From positions 20,000,001-20,064,000 of the forward strand of contig NC_059508.1 in NCBI RefSeq assembly GCF_914767665.1: DNA of 64,000 nt, given 5' to 3'. Below, in pieces: positions 41,447 to 53,236 of the stretch (the stretch's first letter is position 1; each line of letters begins with the position of its first letter). Made by a program: the position numbers and the translations under genes. The stretch comes from Harmonia axyridis (taxonomy: Eukaryota; Arthropoda; Insecta; Coleoptera; Coccinellidae). Under the pieces are notes generated by a model that worked only from the letters and a program-made list of their open reading frames with translations, was not told the origin of the DNA and did no database searches.

Positions 41447-42960
41447 AACCCATAAATATCCAATAAACTCCTATTCGGGAGGAAAAGGAGAATAAAAAAG
41501 CGAATAAATTTAATGAGTATTTCACTGGTGTGGGAAAATTATATGCTGAAAAAATTGATTCTCCCAATGAATTCGAGGAAGTTGACATTTCACAGTGAAA
41601 TTCATTTTACTTGACTCCTGTAGACCCAATGGAGATACAGGATACCATAAGTCAGCTGAAATCCGGAAAGGCTGCAGGACACGATTCTATAAGATCTGAA
41701 ACTCTAAAAGAAATTAAATCAGAAATATCTGAACCTTTGACATATCTAGTGAATAGCTGTTTTGAAAATGGATGTTTTCCTGATGCATTCAAATTAGGTA
41801 TAATTAGGCCAATATATAAAAGCGGCGACCGTTCACAGATCACGAACTACAGACCCATCTCCCTGATATCAAATTTGGCAAAGATAGTTGAAAAGACAAT
41901 AAAAAACGTATAGTGAACTATCTGAAGAAATATAATATTATCGATGAAAAACAATATGGATTCACTGAAGGGAAATCTACAGAAGATGCGATAAGACAAC
42001 TGACAGGTAGGTTGTATGAATGTCTGGATGAAACGATTCCTACGCTGTGTATTTTTATCGATTTATGTAAGGCATTCGATACCGTATGCCATATTCGTTT
42101 GCTCAAGAAGTTGAAAAATTGTGGATTTAGAGGACCAATATATAAATTGTTAAAAAGCTACTTGTCAAACAGAAAACAGGTTGTCGAAATTGGGCATTCC
42201 AAGAATAAAGAGGAAACAGTAGAGTACGGAGTTCCGCAGGGTACTGTATTAGGACCTATTTTATTCCTCATCTACATGAACAGCTTTCTAAAAATGAAGG
42301 AATCTCAAGAAGCAATTTGTTTCGCTGATGATGGGGTTATTCGATACCAAGGAAAAACACGGGAAGAATTGAAGGAGAACGTGATCTCGAAGACAAAATA
42401 TATGGTCTTTGGTTCCAGCAAACAAAGTCTTCCAACTTTCGGAAACCTAAATATGACAATGAGATCTGCATAGCTGAAACGAAATATATTAAATATTTGG
42501 GAATCACGATTGACAGTCAATTGAGATGGGACCAACATGTGAAAAATCTTGTGAACAAGATAAGTGGCCTTCTCTTGAAGTTTAGGTACGTTCGTAATTA
42601 TATAAACTCCATAAAATATTTGAAGATTTTTTACCAAGCCCTAATAGAATCTCAAATTAGCTACGGCATAGTTGGATGAGGTGGTGCTTACAACAACCAC
42701 ATAAAGCCCTTGGAAGTTATCCAGAAATGGATATTAAAAATAATATATAAAAAAACGCACGTTTAAAAATATAGAAAGCATAGGAAAGTTCAAAAAACGA
42801 ATAAAAGCTTGGTTGACTGGTGAAACTAGGGAAATAATCAATAATACAATGAATAATAATTGAAAAACTATCAAAACATGAATTATGACAAATACCTACC
42901 CTCAACTGTGACAGAAATTTCAGAACCGATTTAGACACTACATTATAACACAATTAAGAA
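41447..42960 (+). pseudogene. LINE A reverse transcriptase
   Basis: After the solo LTR: KFNEYFTGVGKLYAEKI, a stop near 41598, SGKAAGHDSIRSETLKEI, ITNYRPISLISNLAKIVEK, a frameshift at about 41910, QYGFTEGKSTEDAIRQL, IFIDLCKAFDTVCH (motif A), GVPQGTVLGPILFLIY (motif B) and CFADDGVIRY (motif C). About 25 residues behind motif C are deleted (RT phase jumps to TKYMVFGSSKQ). The thumb ISYGIVG follows, with a TGA for Trp. The C-terminal part is shortened to FKKRIKAWLTGETREIINN. Confidence 0.83.
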
Positions 42961-43093
42961 TGACTTTGAATTGAATTTAGACAAACGACACCCTAAAATG
43001 ACATTTATACATACAGGTAATAATCTTTTATACCTCAGTGATGTATTTTGTTTATTAACCGAAATAAACTCCATTTTTATTATTATTACGTGG

Positions 43094-44640
43094 ATGGTTT
43101 CAGGAGTAAAGCGAAAGAGAATTGAAAGCCCTCTAAACGTGAGCATCGATAGTGATAAATACGCTGGCATAATGACCGTGCTACAAAAAGTTGTGAAAGG
43201 ACTCACCAGAGTACTAGAGAAGGAACAGGACATGAAAGAGGAGTCCAAAAAAGAATTAGAAACCATAAGAAATATGGTGAATGGGGAAATGTCTGAAGCC
43301 TATAGAGCCGTGATACCAGTGGAAAGTAGGGATTTTGGTAGCCAAGTAGATCTGGAAGACATCAGACAGGACCTGACGACGGCTGAAATAAGAAGAAAGT
43401 TCAAAGACAAGAAGCAGCGGAACTGGAAAATATTATTCTGAAGAACTGGCCGGAGGGGTGTTTCAGGACTAAGGTGGACACAAACAGCGTATTGGAAATA
43501 AAAGACGGCGAGATCGCAGTAATGACACCCCATAAAAAAATGTCTGAAATTAGATTAATAAAACCACTCATTGGAAGTTCAAGGCGTATGATGGAGCACA
43601 TCAGAGAAGGGAAACTCAAGGCGGAAGAAATAATAACTCATAGGATCGAAGTATATACGGAAATTAATGAGAAAATTATAATGGACGATAAAAGTGTACA
43701 CCTGGTGGGATTGCCGGAAGGGGTGGAAGGTTTATATAAGATGTGTGTGAAGCTCAAATATCTGATAACAGAAGGAAACAATAAAACATTACATTTAACA
43801 ATTCTGAATGAAATGGACATAGATACAAAAAGGAAGATCCTGGAGTGTGCCTTATACGACTACAGTGGAGAAATAATAGTTCACGAGAAAAAGACAACTG
43901 TAGGTATAAGGAAAATAAGGATATATGATACGAGCGCAACGAGTTATAGAGAAAAATGAACAGATAACTTACTCCCAGATGGTTTCCAAATAAAAGAAAC
44001 AAATAGGAGATGGAAGCGAGCTGAGAAGCGAAATAAATGGAATCCGGGAGACGAAAGACGGCCATCTTTTATTGGAAATCAAAAAAGGAAGCAAGAAAAC
44101 GGAGAGTCTATATGAGACGATAAAAGCCACCAAGCAGAATCAAACGGTGAAAAAATATATGGGAGGAAAGCAGAAAGCTGCTGCAAACATATATGGGTTA
44201 GATATCGACGTCAAAGAAGGCCAAATAACAGAAATGCTACATGAGATAACAGGAACAAATAAGAATGAAGAAGAAATACACATAAAGGCACTCAGACCAC
44301 TCAGAGGTGGTAGACAAGCTGCCACAATAATTGCAAATGAGGACACAATTAAAATACTAATACAGATTAAAAAAGTAAAATTCGGCTTCTCAGTGGCTGA
44401 TATTAAAGAAAGGGTGGCCACTATAAGATGTATTAGGTGCTGGGAAATGGGCCATATGGCTAAAGAATGCACTAACGAAGATAGGAGCTAAAAATGCAGA
44501 AATTGTACGAAAGACGATCATAAAGTCAAGGATTGTGCACATAATTCGTATTGTCTAAACTGCAAGACTGAAGGATATCGGACAGCTAGTGAGGGATGCG
44601 AAAGGGAAAGAAGGAGGAAATATAAAAACCCTTCATAGCA
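43094..44640 (+). pseudogene. R1-like ORF1, gag-like protein (broken)
   Basis: Probable start ATG 43094 (MVSGVKRKRIESPLN). A coiled-coil-like charged region is followed by a shift at about 43430, MTPHKKMSEIRLIKPL, a shift after 43959, then RPLRGGRQAATIIANED. Three cysteine knuckles follow: CIRCWEMGHMAKEC, CRNCTKDDHKVKDC and CLNCKTEGYRTASEGC (the last lacks the usual His). A TAG at 44489-44491 separates the first two. The knuckle order and spacing match gag proteins of R1/LOA-group LINEs. Confidence 0.78.
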
Positions 44641-44930
44641 ATCCAAGAAATACACGGAGATAAGTACTGGGATGTGTATGTTTTAACACTGTACATATTA
44701 ATATATTATTTTAGCGGGCCATATACACCCGACCAACGTTTCATCAAATATTATGTATACAATGAGCTTAGAAAAGGTGTGCGTCCTTATACACTTAATT
44801 TATTGGTTTTTATATATACAGGTTTATATTTTTACACAGTTTTTTCATATTTAAATTTCATTTATACACCGTTTTTAAGAATGTACATATTAATTTATTA
44901 TTTAAGATATTTTCTTGTTGTGTGGAGTTT
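44641..44930. other. AT-rich spacer between R1-like ORFs
   Basis: Unusual for this group, where ORFs normally overlap or abut. A roughly 22-bp word beginning TGTACATATTAAT occurs at about 44690 and again at 44883, so this may be a small insertion. The open frame here codes only hydrophobic low-complexity residues and is not a credible gene. Confidence 0.45.
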
Positions 44931-44949
44931 CTTGATTTATTTAAAATGA

Positions 44950-45933
44950 TTGAATTAATGCAGACAAACCTAGGTAGAGCAACAGCAGCCCATGATATAA
45001 TGTGGGAAAGAGCGTTAAGAGGAAATGTGGACATAATAGTGGTGAGTGAACCAAATAAAAAATTGAGCTCAAAAAACAACTGGATAACCGACTTAAAGGG
45101 GTATGTATCCGTAATCATCAAAAATAAAGGCATCGAGGTTGATAATGTTGAAAGAAAACGAGGATACGTATCCCTCAAGGTTGGAGATTTCTACCTATAT
45201 GCGGTGTACATTTCCCCCAATATTAGAATAGAAGAATTTAAAAAAACCATAGATGCCTTATTTGAAGATGCTCGTCTAAGTAGTCTCTCGGTTGTAGCGG
45301 GGGACCTAAATGCCGAATCCTCTTTATGGGGTGCTAATACACCGGATGTGAGAGGCAAATATATGGAAATGTGGCTCTCCCAGATGGGATGGACAGTAGT
45401 AAACAATGGTGAACCGACTTTCATGAGAGGAGAATCAAAAACACATATAGACGTCACATTAATCCCAGAAAATCTAAGGAGGAAAAAAATAAGTGGATGG
45501 AGGGTCGAGCATGAAAATCCGTTTACGCACCATGGACATGTTTACTTTACATTTGGGAAAAAAAAGAAGCAAGGATACGAATGCAAGACAAAACCTTTTC
45601 TTGTTAAAGAAAAATTTAGCACGGCACTTTTAAAATGGAGAGAAAACCAACAAAGGGAAAATGCGTAAACAATTATGAAAGATGCTCATAAGTCTGCAAT
45701 GAGAAACGTTAGCGGAAGAGGACAAAGGGAAGTACCTTATTGGTGGAATGAGGACATTCAGAATCACAGAGAAGAATTATTAAAGGCGAGAAGAGAGTTC
45801 ACACGATCGCGAACAAGAATAGACCAGTCCCGAATACGCCAACATTAGAAGAAATCCGAGAGGCGAAGAAAGAGCTAAAAAGACTGATTAGAACCTCAAA
45901 GCGCGAGTGCTGGAAAGCCTTGATTGCAGACCT
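44950..45933 (+). pseudogene. R1-like ORF2, endonuclease and linker
   Basis: It reads LMQTNLGRATAAHDIMW (the R1 opening), IIVVSEPNKK (Glu), VYISPNIRIEEF, SLSVVAGDLNAESSLWG and THIDVTLI, with HHGHVYFTFG near the His position. A TAA at about 45666 breaks the frame; it reads on as PYWWNEDIQNHREELLKARR with further stops. It ends at CWKALIADL, where a solo LTR is inserted. Confidence 0.8.
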
Positions 45934-46319
45934 TGTTTTAGCCCTTTGGAATTATTATAATGTTAAGTTTTGGCAACGTCGCGGATTCTGGGAAATCGAG
46001 ACGTATGTTTTGTCAGATGAAGCAAAGTAGTATGTATCGGTTGTCGGAAAGAATAGTTAAAGGTTGTTAGTATAAAGTTTTCGGTGTTTAATATAACGGT
46101 TGTGGTTTAATTAACGGACATTTTAAATATATTAGGATTACAGTTCATTAGAAGGTCAGTTTGCATTATACAAGTCCCATTTTGTTCCATTTCAATCCTT
46201 ATACCCTGTTCCTTTACATACTTATACAGTGCGGTGCTGTGTGGGAGCAGAGAGCAGTTTATATTGGTAAGATTATTATAACATCATTTTATCAGATCAA
46301 ATATAGGGAAAATGCAACA
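45934..46319. mobile_element. Solo LTR (386 bp) with 5-bp duplication
   Basis: It starts TGTTTTAGCCC and ends AATGCAACA, between two exact GACCT copies (45929-45933, 46320-46324). Removing it and one copy joins IADL to DKDIWGEAYQ in the R1-like frame, which proves it is an insertion. The superfamily cannot be told from the LTR alone. Confidence 0.88.
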
Positions 46320-46626
46320 GACCTCGATAAGGATATCTGGGGGGAGGCGTACCAGATAGCAATCAAAAGATTGAATTTTAACAGACTTCCACACAAACTC
46401 TCAGTTAAAAGAAGAAAGGAGATTCTGAGAGACCTATTTCCGGCAGAAAGGGAAAACTGGTGCAGGATGAGAGAACCAGTAGAGGATATGGACGAGTTCA
46501 CCATGGAAGAGCTGAGGGACGCCGTCAAGGCAACAAAATGTGAAAAAGCCCCGGGCCCTGATGGACTCACGGGGGAAAAATTCAAAATTGCCCTACAAAT
46601 AATTCCGGACGAGTTACTAGAAATGT
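46320..46626 (+). pseudogene. R1-like RT amino-terminal part
   Basis: DIWGEAYQIAIKRLNFNRLP, LFPAERENWCRMREPVED, FTMEELRDAVKATK and EKAPGPDGLTGEKFKIAL are the block before RT motif 1 in R1-type LINEs. The frame ends where the fold-back arm starts. The palm with the catalytic aspartates is absent. Confidence 0.83.
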
Positions 46627-46627
46627 A

Positions 46628-47165
46628 CAGTGCATCCCATTTTGGGTGAGACTGCCAGGTTTCTCCCTTGTTATTTAAGATAGAGCCTTGCGGTTTTCAC
46701 GTTCCTGTCCTACTTTTTCGTGAAACTCAAGTTGGTCTAATCAGATTTTGCATAACTGTTTCCGTTCAAGAGATACAGGGCGATTTTGGAAATTGATACT
46801 TTTCGGACCCCTCCTTTATCTCCGAAGTTATTAGAAATAATGCTGAGGTAAAAACTACGTCTGAATCAGAATTCTGCGTAGAATCCAGTGGCGTACTCAA
46901 TTTTTTCTTTCGGGGTATGGTTTTGAAGATTCAACACACCCTATATATATATCATAACTTCGTTGAATTCGTTATTTTTTTCCCTTTAAAATGATGTAGG
47001 ATATTATATAGGTAGGATGTTCAGAAATGTTAAAAAAACACTAAAACATCAAATAAGGATGTTTTTTTTTGTTAAAGGGCAATGGATTTGCAATATAAAA
47101 AAAGAATCAATGGGATAATTTTCATTTGTGATTTTTATTCATAGTAGAGTAAGCAAACAAAGATC
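46628..47165 (+). repeat. Single arm of the large fold-back family
   Basis: Matches 22707 to about 23254 in direct orientation (CAGTGCATCCCATTTTGGG start). It inserted at a TA in the R1-like RT. It is cut at 47165 by the 5' edge of a CR1 LINE; no second arm follows in the window. Confidence 0.83.
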
Positions 47166-47574
47166 TCAGAATATTATTGCTCGTCATGTCCCTGAGGGTC
47201 CTGATGGCTCATCTGATAGCTCCATTATGCAGCAAATCATTGACCACATCTTGCCGTCTTTCTCCCAGTACGTTGTTCATCACTCTCGTCTCGGTTCACC
47301 CTCTCACACTCCTAGACCCCTGGCCATTACTTTTTCTAGCTCCATTTTCGTCCGTAAGATTCTGCAGAATAAAACTAACTTGTTATCATCCCCAGCCCAA
47401 CGAAACACCAAGCTTTCAGATGATATCACCCCAACTCAGGCAAACTGTTTGAAACAAGCACGAGAGAAGTTAAGACATCGGCAGTCGAATGGTGAAGATC
47501 ATTTAACTATTAAATATATCAAGGGTGTCCCAAGGGTGGTAGATAAGATTATGGCTTCTTCTGCAAAAAACTAA
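47166..47574 (+). pseudogene. CR1 ORF1 carboxy-terminal part
   Basis: It reads NIIARHVPEGPDGSSDSS, LGSPSHTPRPLAITFSSS and IFVRKILQNK, then a basic end. The wording (RPLxITFxSxxxVxxIL) is that of CR1 ORF1 C-termini. The N-terminal zinc region is missing through 5' truncation; codons before 47166 belong to the fold-back arm. Confidence 0.75.
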
Positions 47575-50227
47575 CTTCTTGTACTCTGCAGCAATGGGCG
47601 GTCCTTTATACTAACGCTAGATCTTTAAAGAACAAATTTCATGAGCTATGTGTGAATGTCGATCAGTTGCATCCGGATATTATTTGCATAACCGAAACAT
47701 GGTTGCACGCTGGTCTCCCGGACCAGCTGTACTCTAAAAAGGTTTCACGCTGTTCCGCTGCGACAGTTCCCTCAATGTCGGTTATAATGGTGTCTGCGTG
47801 TATGTTAGTGACAAAATCACTGAATCTTATGGTGTCCGAGTATTATCATCCAGCATTCCACGTATCGACAACTTGTTTATCAGTTTGTCTTCGACCGCAT
47901 TCTCGATTCTCATTGGTTGCGTTTACAGACCTCACCCACCCCCATCTGATGAGTTACTTCTGGATCATATTCGTTTTCTATCTGAAACTTACCCTAATGT
48001 TTTTATTGCCGGAGACTTCAACTTTAGGGAAATAGGATGGCCAATAACTTCATCCCCGCCCCCGAACACCATTGCTGGACGCTTTGTCGGAGTGCTGGAT
48101 GAATCTGGCCTCCACCAGGTGATTGAAAAGCCAACCAGACTCGTTCATGGCCAAAACCCATCTATCCTAGATCTCATGTTGACGAGTGACCCGGATCTAA
48201 TTTCCGACGTTGAGTATTTGAGCCCTCTGGGTCGATCGGACCATGTGATGATTAAGTCTACTCTACAGTTCACTTCTCTTCCCGCACCAAAAACCTCTAA
48301 GAAGATGATATCCATTATTGATTATGATTCCCTCAAATTCTACCTTTCTAATACTGACTGGAACAGTCTGTTAAGTGATAGGAATATTGATGGTGCTTGG
48401 GAAAGTTTTTGCACGTATCTAGAGGAATCTGTAGCTCGATTTACCAGGAGAAAGTTGGTCAGTTCCGTGTCATCCAAGCCTTGGTTGACTGATGAGATCA
48501 TCACCATGCAGCGTCGGAAAAAGAAGCTATGGCAGCAGTATATTCGTAGTGGGTCTGAGTTGGACTATCGTGTTCATCGCAACTTCTCAAATGCACTTGG
48601 CAAAAAAATTAAGAACGCAAGAAAGTTGTTTCATGAATCTCTTACCCAACCCAATAACCGGAAAAAAATTTATAAATATATTCGAAACACCCTCAGCTCT
48701 AAGGTTTCAATTCCTCGTGTCAGAGATGAATCGGGTGACCTGTGTTCTGGTGACTTAGAATGTTCTGCAGTCTTCGCCAATGTTTTCACCAATTCCTTTT
48801 CTGCAGAGCCAGGGGGCCCTCTGCCCTGCATTACTTCTCCCCGTGTTGTCAACTCGCTCAAATCTATTGATGTCAATGAGGAAGAAAAACTGAAGCTTTT
48901 GTCTGAGTTGGATCCATCTGCCGCCCCTGGTATGGATAATATATCAGCTGGATTGCTGAAAAGATGCTCCACATCTCTCTCACTGCCGTTAACTGTCCTA
49001 ATAAGATTATCCCTCAGCTCATGTCAATTACCATCTGCTTGGAAGATATCAAGGATAACTCCTGTCTTCAAGAAGCGGGACAAACTATGCCCGAGCAATT
49101 ACCGTCCAATTAGTCTCCTTCCTGTCATATCCAAGATTGCTGAGAGAGTTGTTTGTAATAGATTGCTCAATTTTTTGACTGAAAACAACATAATTCCTGA
49201 GTGCCAGCATGGTTTCCTGCCTGGGCGTTCGGTCGTCACATGCCTCCTGCAATGCCTTCAGAGCTGGACCAAGTCTCTTGACTGTGGGATGCCAATGGAT
49301 GTTATCTATCTGGACTTCTCCCGAGCCTTCGACCGTGTTCCTTTTAATCGCCTTCTCTACAAACTCGAGCATTTTGGCATTAGAGGCTGTTTTTTGGCTT
49401 GGCTCCGTTCGTTCATCACTGGCAGGTATTTTTCGGTTAGAGTTGGTGATTCTTTTTCGGATGTCAGGGCAGTTATTAGTGGAGTCCCTCAGGGCTCTGT
49501 TTTGGGTCCACTTCTTTTTCTGATTAACGTTTCAGATCTCCCACACTTACTTTCGGCTTTCTGTTCCCAATACGCAGACGATATCAAATTATTTTATGAT
49601 GCACGCTTTCCTGATGTCCTTCGAGGTGACCTGGTGCGGTTGGATGGGTGGTGTCACCAATGGCTCCTCCCTCTGAACGTGGATAGATGCAAGGTCCTTC
49701 ATCTTGGTAGATACAACCCGAGGCATCAATACTTTTTTGATGGCCGTGTTCTGGATTCATGCAGGCAGCATAACGACCTTGGTGTCATCATTACAGAGGA
49801 TCTCTCCTGGTCTGCCCATGTGGGTAATTTAGTCTCTAGAGCCAGTAAGATGTTGTACCTGATTCGGCGGGTGTTTCCCAGATGTTCGATTGTCACTTGC
49901 AGGCAGCTTTATGTAACCTACATCCGACCGATTCTCGAACACGCCGGCCCCACGTGGTCTCCTCACCTGATTTGTGATCAACAACGTTTGGAGAGAATAC
50001 AGCGCTCTGCAACCAGGATTCCTTTTGGACGAGTTCGACCATCTTACGAGGAGAGACTGCGGATGTTCCGGTTGAGTAGTTTTAGTGACCGTCGTGTCCG
50101 GGGTGACTTGATTGTGACTTATCGTATCTTAAACAATTTTATTGGTGGTGATCTCGCTAACATCTTTACGATGAACGAAAATCATCTCCGGGGCCACCGG
50201 TACTTATACCGGTGGCCCCGGAGATGA
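47575..50227 (+). pseudogene. CR1 ORF2, endonuclease and RT
   Basis: It reads YTNARSLKNKFHELCVNVDQ, IICITETWLHAG (Glu), a one-base shift in the A-run near 47742, GYNGVCVYVSDKITE, IGCVYRPHPPPSD, VFIAGDFNFREIGW and GRSDHVMI (His). The RT follows: CPSNYRPISLLPVISKIAE, QHGFLPGRSVVTCLL, VIYLDFSRAFDRVPFNR (motif A), GVPQGSVLGPLLFLINV (motif B) and SQYADDIKLFYD (motif C). Apart from the one frameshift, the domain is open over about 800 codons. The end is cut by the palindrome; downstream TRARESFLPNRVFG and NSLPESVVGAESVNSLKN show the true C-terminus out to about 50390. Confidence 0.88.
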
Positions 50228-50238
50228 TTTTCGTTCAT
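50171..50238. repeat. Perfect 32-bp inverted repeat in CR1 ORF2 end
   Basis: The arms 50171-50202 and 50207-50238 are exact reverse complements around CTTA. A second small palindrome GGTATAA-CTTA-TTATACC follows at 50238-50255 with the same loop. They replace coding sequence between NENHLRGHRY and the C-terminal block. Confidence 0.9.
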
Positions 50239-50726
50239 GGTATAACTTATTATACCACGAGGTGTTTCGTACACGTGCGAGAGAGTCTTTCCTGCCGAAT
50301 CGGGTATTCGGTAGGTAGAACTCTTTACCGGAGAGTGTCGTGGGTGCTGAGAGTGTGAATTCGTTAAAAAACAGACTAGACTCTATTTTTGCTGAGAATG
50401 TTTCTTGTTTTGTTTCTTACATCATTCATTATCATATAGCCATATGGGAAGTTGTGAATTCGAGTGCTCCATATTATATCGTGAATTAAAGACGGAATAT
50501 ATTTTAAATATTGGTGAAATTATAAAAGAGTAAATACAAGTAGAAAGTTCATATTTGGCTGAGTGATTGTCAAATCAATTTAATTTTTTTTCGCGTGTAT
50601 TGACGATTATTTGAGTGGAAATTTATCATTCATTCCGGGATATCCTGATTATCACACGACATCTGGAGGTATCACAAGCAAGAGTTATAAAGCGTAACAT
50701 AAAGGTCGAGATATCGAAAAAGGAGG

Positions 50727-51680
50727 ATGGCAGTAAATGAGGAACTAGCGAGGTTTTTAAAGACTGAATTTGCCAATCAAACCATCATTATCAAGGAGGA
50801 ACTTGCGAAGTTAAGAGAAGAAATGAAGCAGGTGGGGATAGACACGGGTGAAAGATTGGAAAACTGTGAACAAAGACTCTCCAGAGTAGAAAGCGAGATA
50901 TTGGAGATAAAGTGAAGATCGTTGAAGAATAATATCATCATCTCTGGATTGGAACCCGATAGTTCCAATTTGGTAAAGTGCGTTGTCTCCAAACTGAATG
51001 CCATTTTGAATATCAATCTGCTAGAAACAGAAGTTAATAATATATATAGATTGGGAAAAACTAAACCAGTGATAAAAATCGAATTTGTATCCTTCCTGGC
51101 CAAGTCTAAGGTTATAAAGAATCGACATAAATTAAAGGGATCCCGTATTTTCATAAACGAAGACCTTTGTGAAGAAGATCGTGACGATTTCAAAATACTG
51201 CGCCAACAACTGAACTTGGCAAGAGCGAACAATCAGAGGGCATACATCTGGCAGAAGCTCCTTGTCGTAAATGGTGAGAAATTTTCTGTGCAGCAACTTA
51301 AGACTCAAACTGTATTGGAACTACAGACTCATATTGAAGAAAATCATCCATCTAGCATACCAACTGATTTAGTAAGCAGCGCACCTAATAGTCCGGCCCC
51401 CATATCCCGTATTACACAGATGTTAACTGAACACGAACACTTGACAGTGGAAGAGGACTCTAAGATCAGCAAGGAGATTTCAACGATTAATCAGGTGCTG
51501 GAAAGGACAAAGGAGTGGGAAATAAAGAGCAGAACGAGATCACAGTCTTCGGGGAGTGGTAGTGCCAGGAGAGAGCAAAAACTGGTAACAACAGAACCAA
51601 AGCAGTCATCAGGTAGTGGAGTTGCCAAGAAAGAACAAAAAGCTGATAACAGTGGAAAGAAAGGAAAGAAGAGGGGTTAG
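50727..51680 (+). pseudogene. LINE B ORF1, coiled-coil protein with one stop
   Basis: Start ATG 50727. Residues about 15-60 form a coiled coil (IIIKEELAKLREEMKQVG; RLENCEQRLSRVESEILEI). A TGA at 50913-50915 interrupts, then the same phase gives NNIIISGLEPDSSN, INLLETEVNNIYRLGKTKPV and SRIFINEDLCEEDRDDFK, an RRM-like L1-ORF1 block. The tail is Ser/Lys-rich and ends with GKKGKKRG, likely RNA binding. Only the one stop separates it from a full frame. Confidence 0.8.
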
Positions 51681-51736
51681 AAAAACTAAGGTAAACTACT
51701 CTTTATTCATCTATTTTAAGTTTTAATTGTATATAC

Positions 51737-53236
51737 ATGGATCAATTCTTAAGGGATTTTGAGGGAGAAACACATGAAGCAGAATATATAGATTATGTTG
51801 GGGATCTCAAACATTATAACATAGAATCAAAATTTAAAATCATTCACAATAATATCAGAAGTATCGACAGGAATTTTGACGAGTTCAAATTAATGTTGAG
51901 AACATATACAGATGATTTTCATGTGATTGTTTTAACGGAAACATTTATGATAGATAACGTGGATCTTTATAAAATCGATGGATACACATACATGTATAAT
52001 TATGGAACTTTCAACAAAAATGACGGGGTTGTGATATATATCAGGAACGATAATAAGTATAGGAGAAATTAAAGCGGTGGAACTAGACCTTGTATTCGAA
52101 ATGAAAAAACTTAAAATAACAGGAATCTATCGTTCTCCAAAAGGATGTCCAAAAAAGTTCAATAGAGACTTAGCTGAATACATTGGAACAACAACAAGTA
52201 ATAATAGTACGTGGGATTATCATTTTATTGTAGGAGATATTAACATTGATCTTTTAACGAATAATGAAATAGTTGATGAATACATGAATGTCTTTAGTTT
52301 TTTTGGATATAAATCCTATATAAATAATGTAACTAGGCCTTCCTAGTGGTAGTTGCCTTGACCATATATTTCTGAGATATCGCCAATCTGTTGTAAATCA
52401 GAATAGATCGTTTATTATTCGTACGGACATCACTGATCATTATGCAATTAGTTTATGCCTCAACCTGAAAGAAAAACCTCCCGAAAAAGTTATTAAATAT
52501 AAAACTTATATTGATTATCAGAAATTAAAAAATGATTTAAAGGAAATTGATTGGCACGAATTGATGAAAAATAAAGATGTAGACTCATTTGCAGAATTGT
52601 TTATTGACTTATTAAAACATTACACACAGAAACATACAACAAAAATTGAGTTGAGCCATAGGAAATCTGGGAGAAGCAACTGGATCACTCAGGGATTACT
52701 AAAAGCCATAAACAGAAAAAACTATTTATACAAGGAAATGATGAAATATCAATACAATACTGAGTTGAAACAACAATATACAAGATACAGAAATATTTTA
52801 CACAAGTTGATCAGGAATGCTAAAAGAGATTACATGAACACCTTTGTCACGAAATACACTTCAGCAACAAAATCACTTTGGTCTTACGTGGATAACCTCT
52901 GCGGTAGATCCAAACCTGCAACAGAAATAAAATCTATCATTAATAATGAAGGACAGGAAGTAACAAACACGGAACAAATTGTAGAGGAATTCGGAAGATA
53001 TTACAACGAAGTAGGTAAAAAGCTAGCAGATAATATACCTTATAGTTTAGAAAAGAAAGAGGGTGAAATTTTTTGTAATGAAACATTTTTTCTATTCCCA
53101 ACAAGTCCAAATGAAGTGAAAGAAGTGATACAAAAACAAAAAAACGGAGGATCTCCTGGCGTTGATGGAATTAGATCAGAACTGCTGAAGAATATTCAAG
53201 AAGAAAATAAATTTCAAAATAAAACAGTGGTTTGAG
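51737..53236 (+). pseudogene. LINE B ORF2, endonuclease, linker and start of RT
   Basis: It reads FKIIHNNIRSIDRNFDEFKL, VIVLTETFMIDN (Glu), a shift near 52060, ITGIYRSPKGCPKKF, FIVGDINIDLL, a shift near 52340, SCLDHIFLRY and TDITDHYAISL (His). The linker SNWITQGLLKAINRKNYLY and GGSPGVDGIRSELLKNI precede the RT. Then the frame ends at TGA 53233 after a jump: motifs 1 to C are missing. Confidence 0.82.

Larger units (their letters stand above)
40205..43088 (+). mobile_element. LINE A, degraded copy with solo LTR inside
   Basis: A 5'-truncated LINE from the same family as LINE B (50531-54284): both share the endonuclease wording (GDMNINLL / GDINIDLL), the linker and the same 3' end, AATAAACT with an (ATT)n tail (about 43060-43085 here). 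The copy has frameshifts, an internal deletion in the RT and a 476-bp solo LTR (40971-41446). Confidence 0.82.
43089..46626 (+). mobile_element. R1-like LINE, truncated at the 3' side
   Basis: Two ORFs (gag-like with CCHC knuckles; endonuclease plus start of RT) follow LINE A's tail directly. The element is cut in the RT by one arm of the large fold-back (46628). A 386-bp solo LTR lies inside. No rDNA sequence flanks it, so if it is R1-related it is not at the classical rDNA site. The 3' half is not found in the window. Confidence 0.78.
47166..50530 (+). mobile_element. CR1-clade LINE, 5'-truncated
   Basis: It begins inside ORF1, continues with a nearly complete ORF2 and has a short 3' UTR. 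It landed in the fold-back arm. The coding part has one frameshift (about 47745) and a perfect 32-bp palindrome at 50171-50238 that breaks the C-terminus. The 3' boundary to LINE B is uncertain (about 50500-50530). Confidence 0.82.

Noticed and set aside
44674..44949. Possible small membrane protein
   Set aside because: AT-rich spacer producing Leu/Tyr/Ile by composition; no start context or family.
43089..46626. Insertion at the rDNA target typical of R1
   Set aside because: No rRNA sequence is found on either side; the neighbours are other LINEs.
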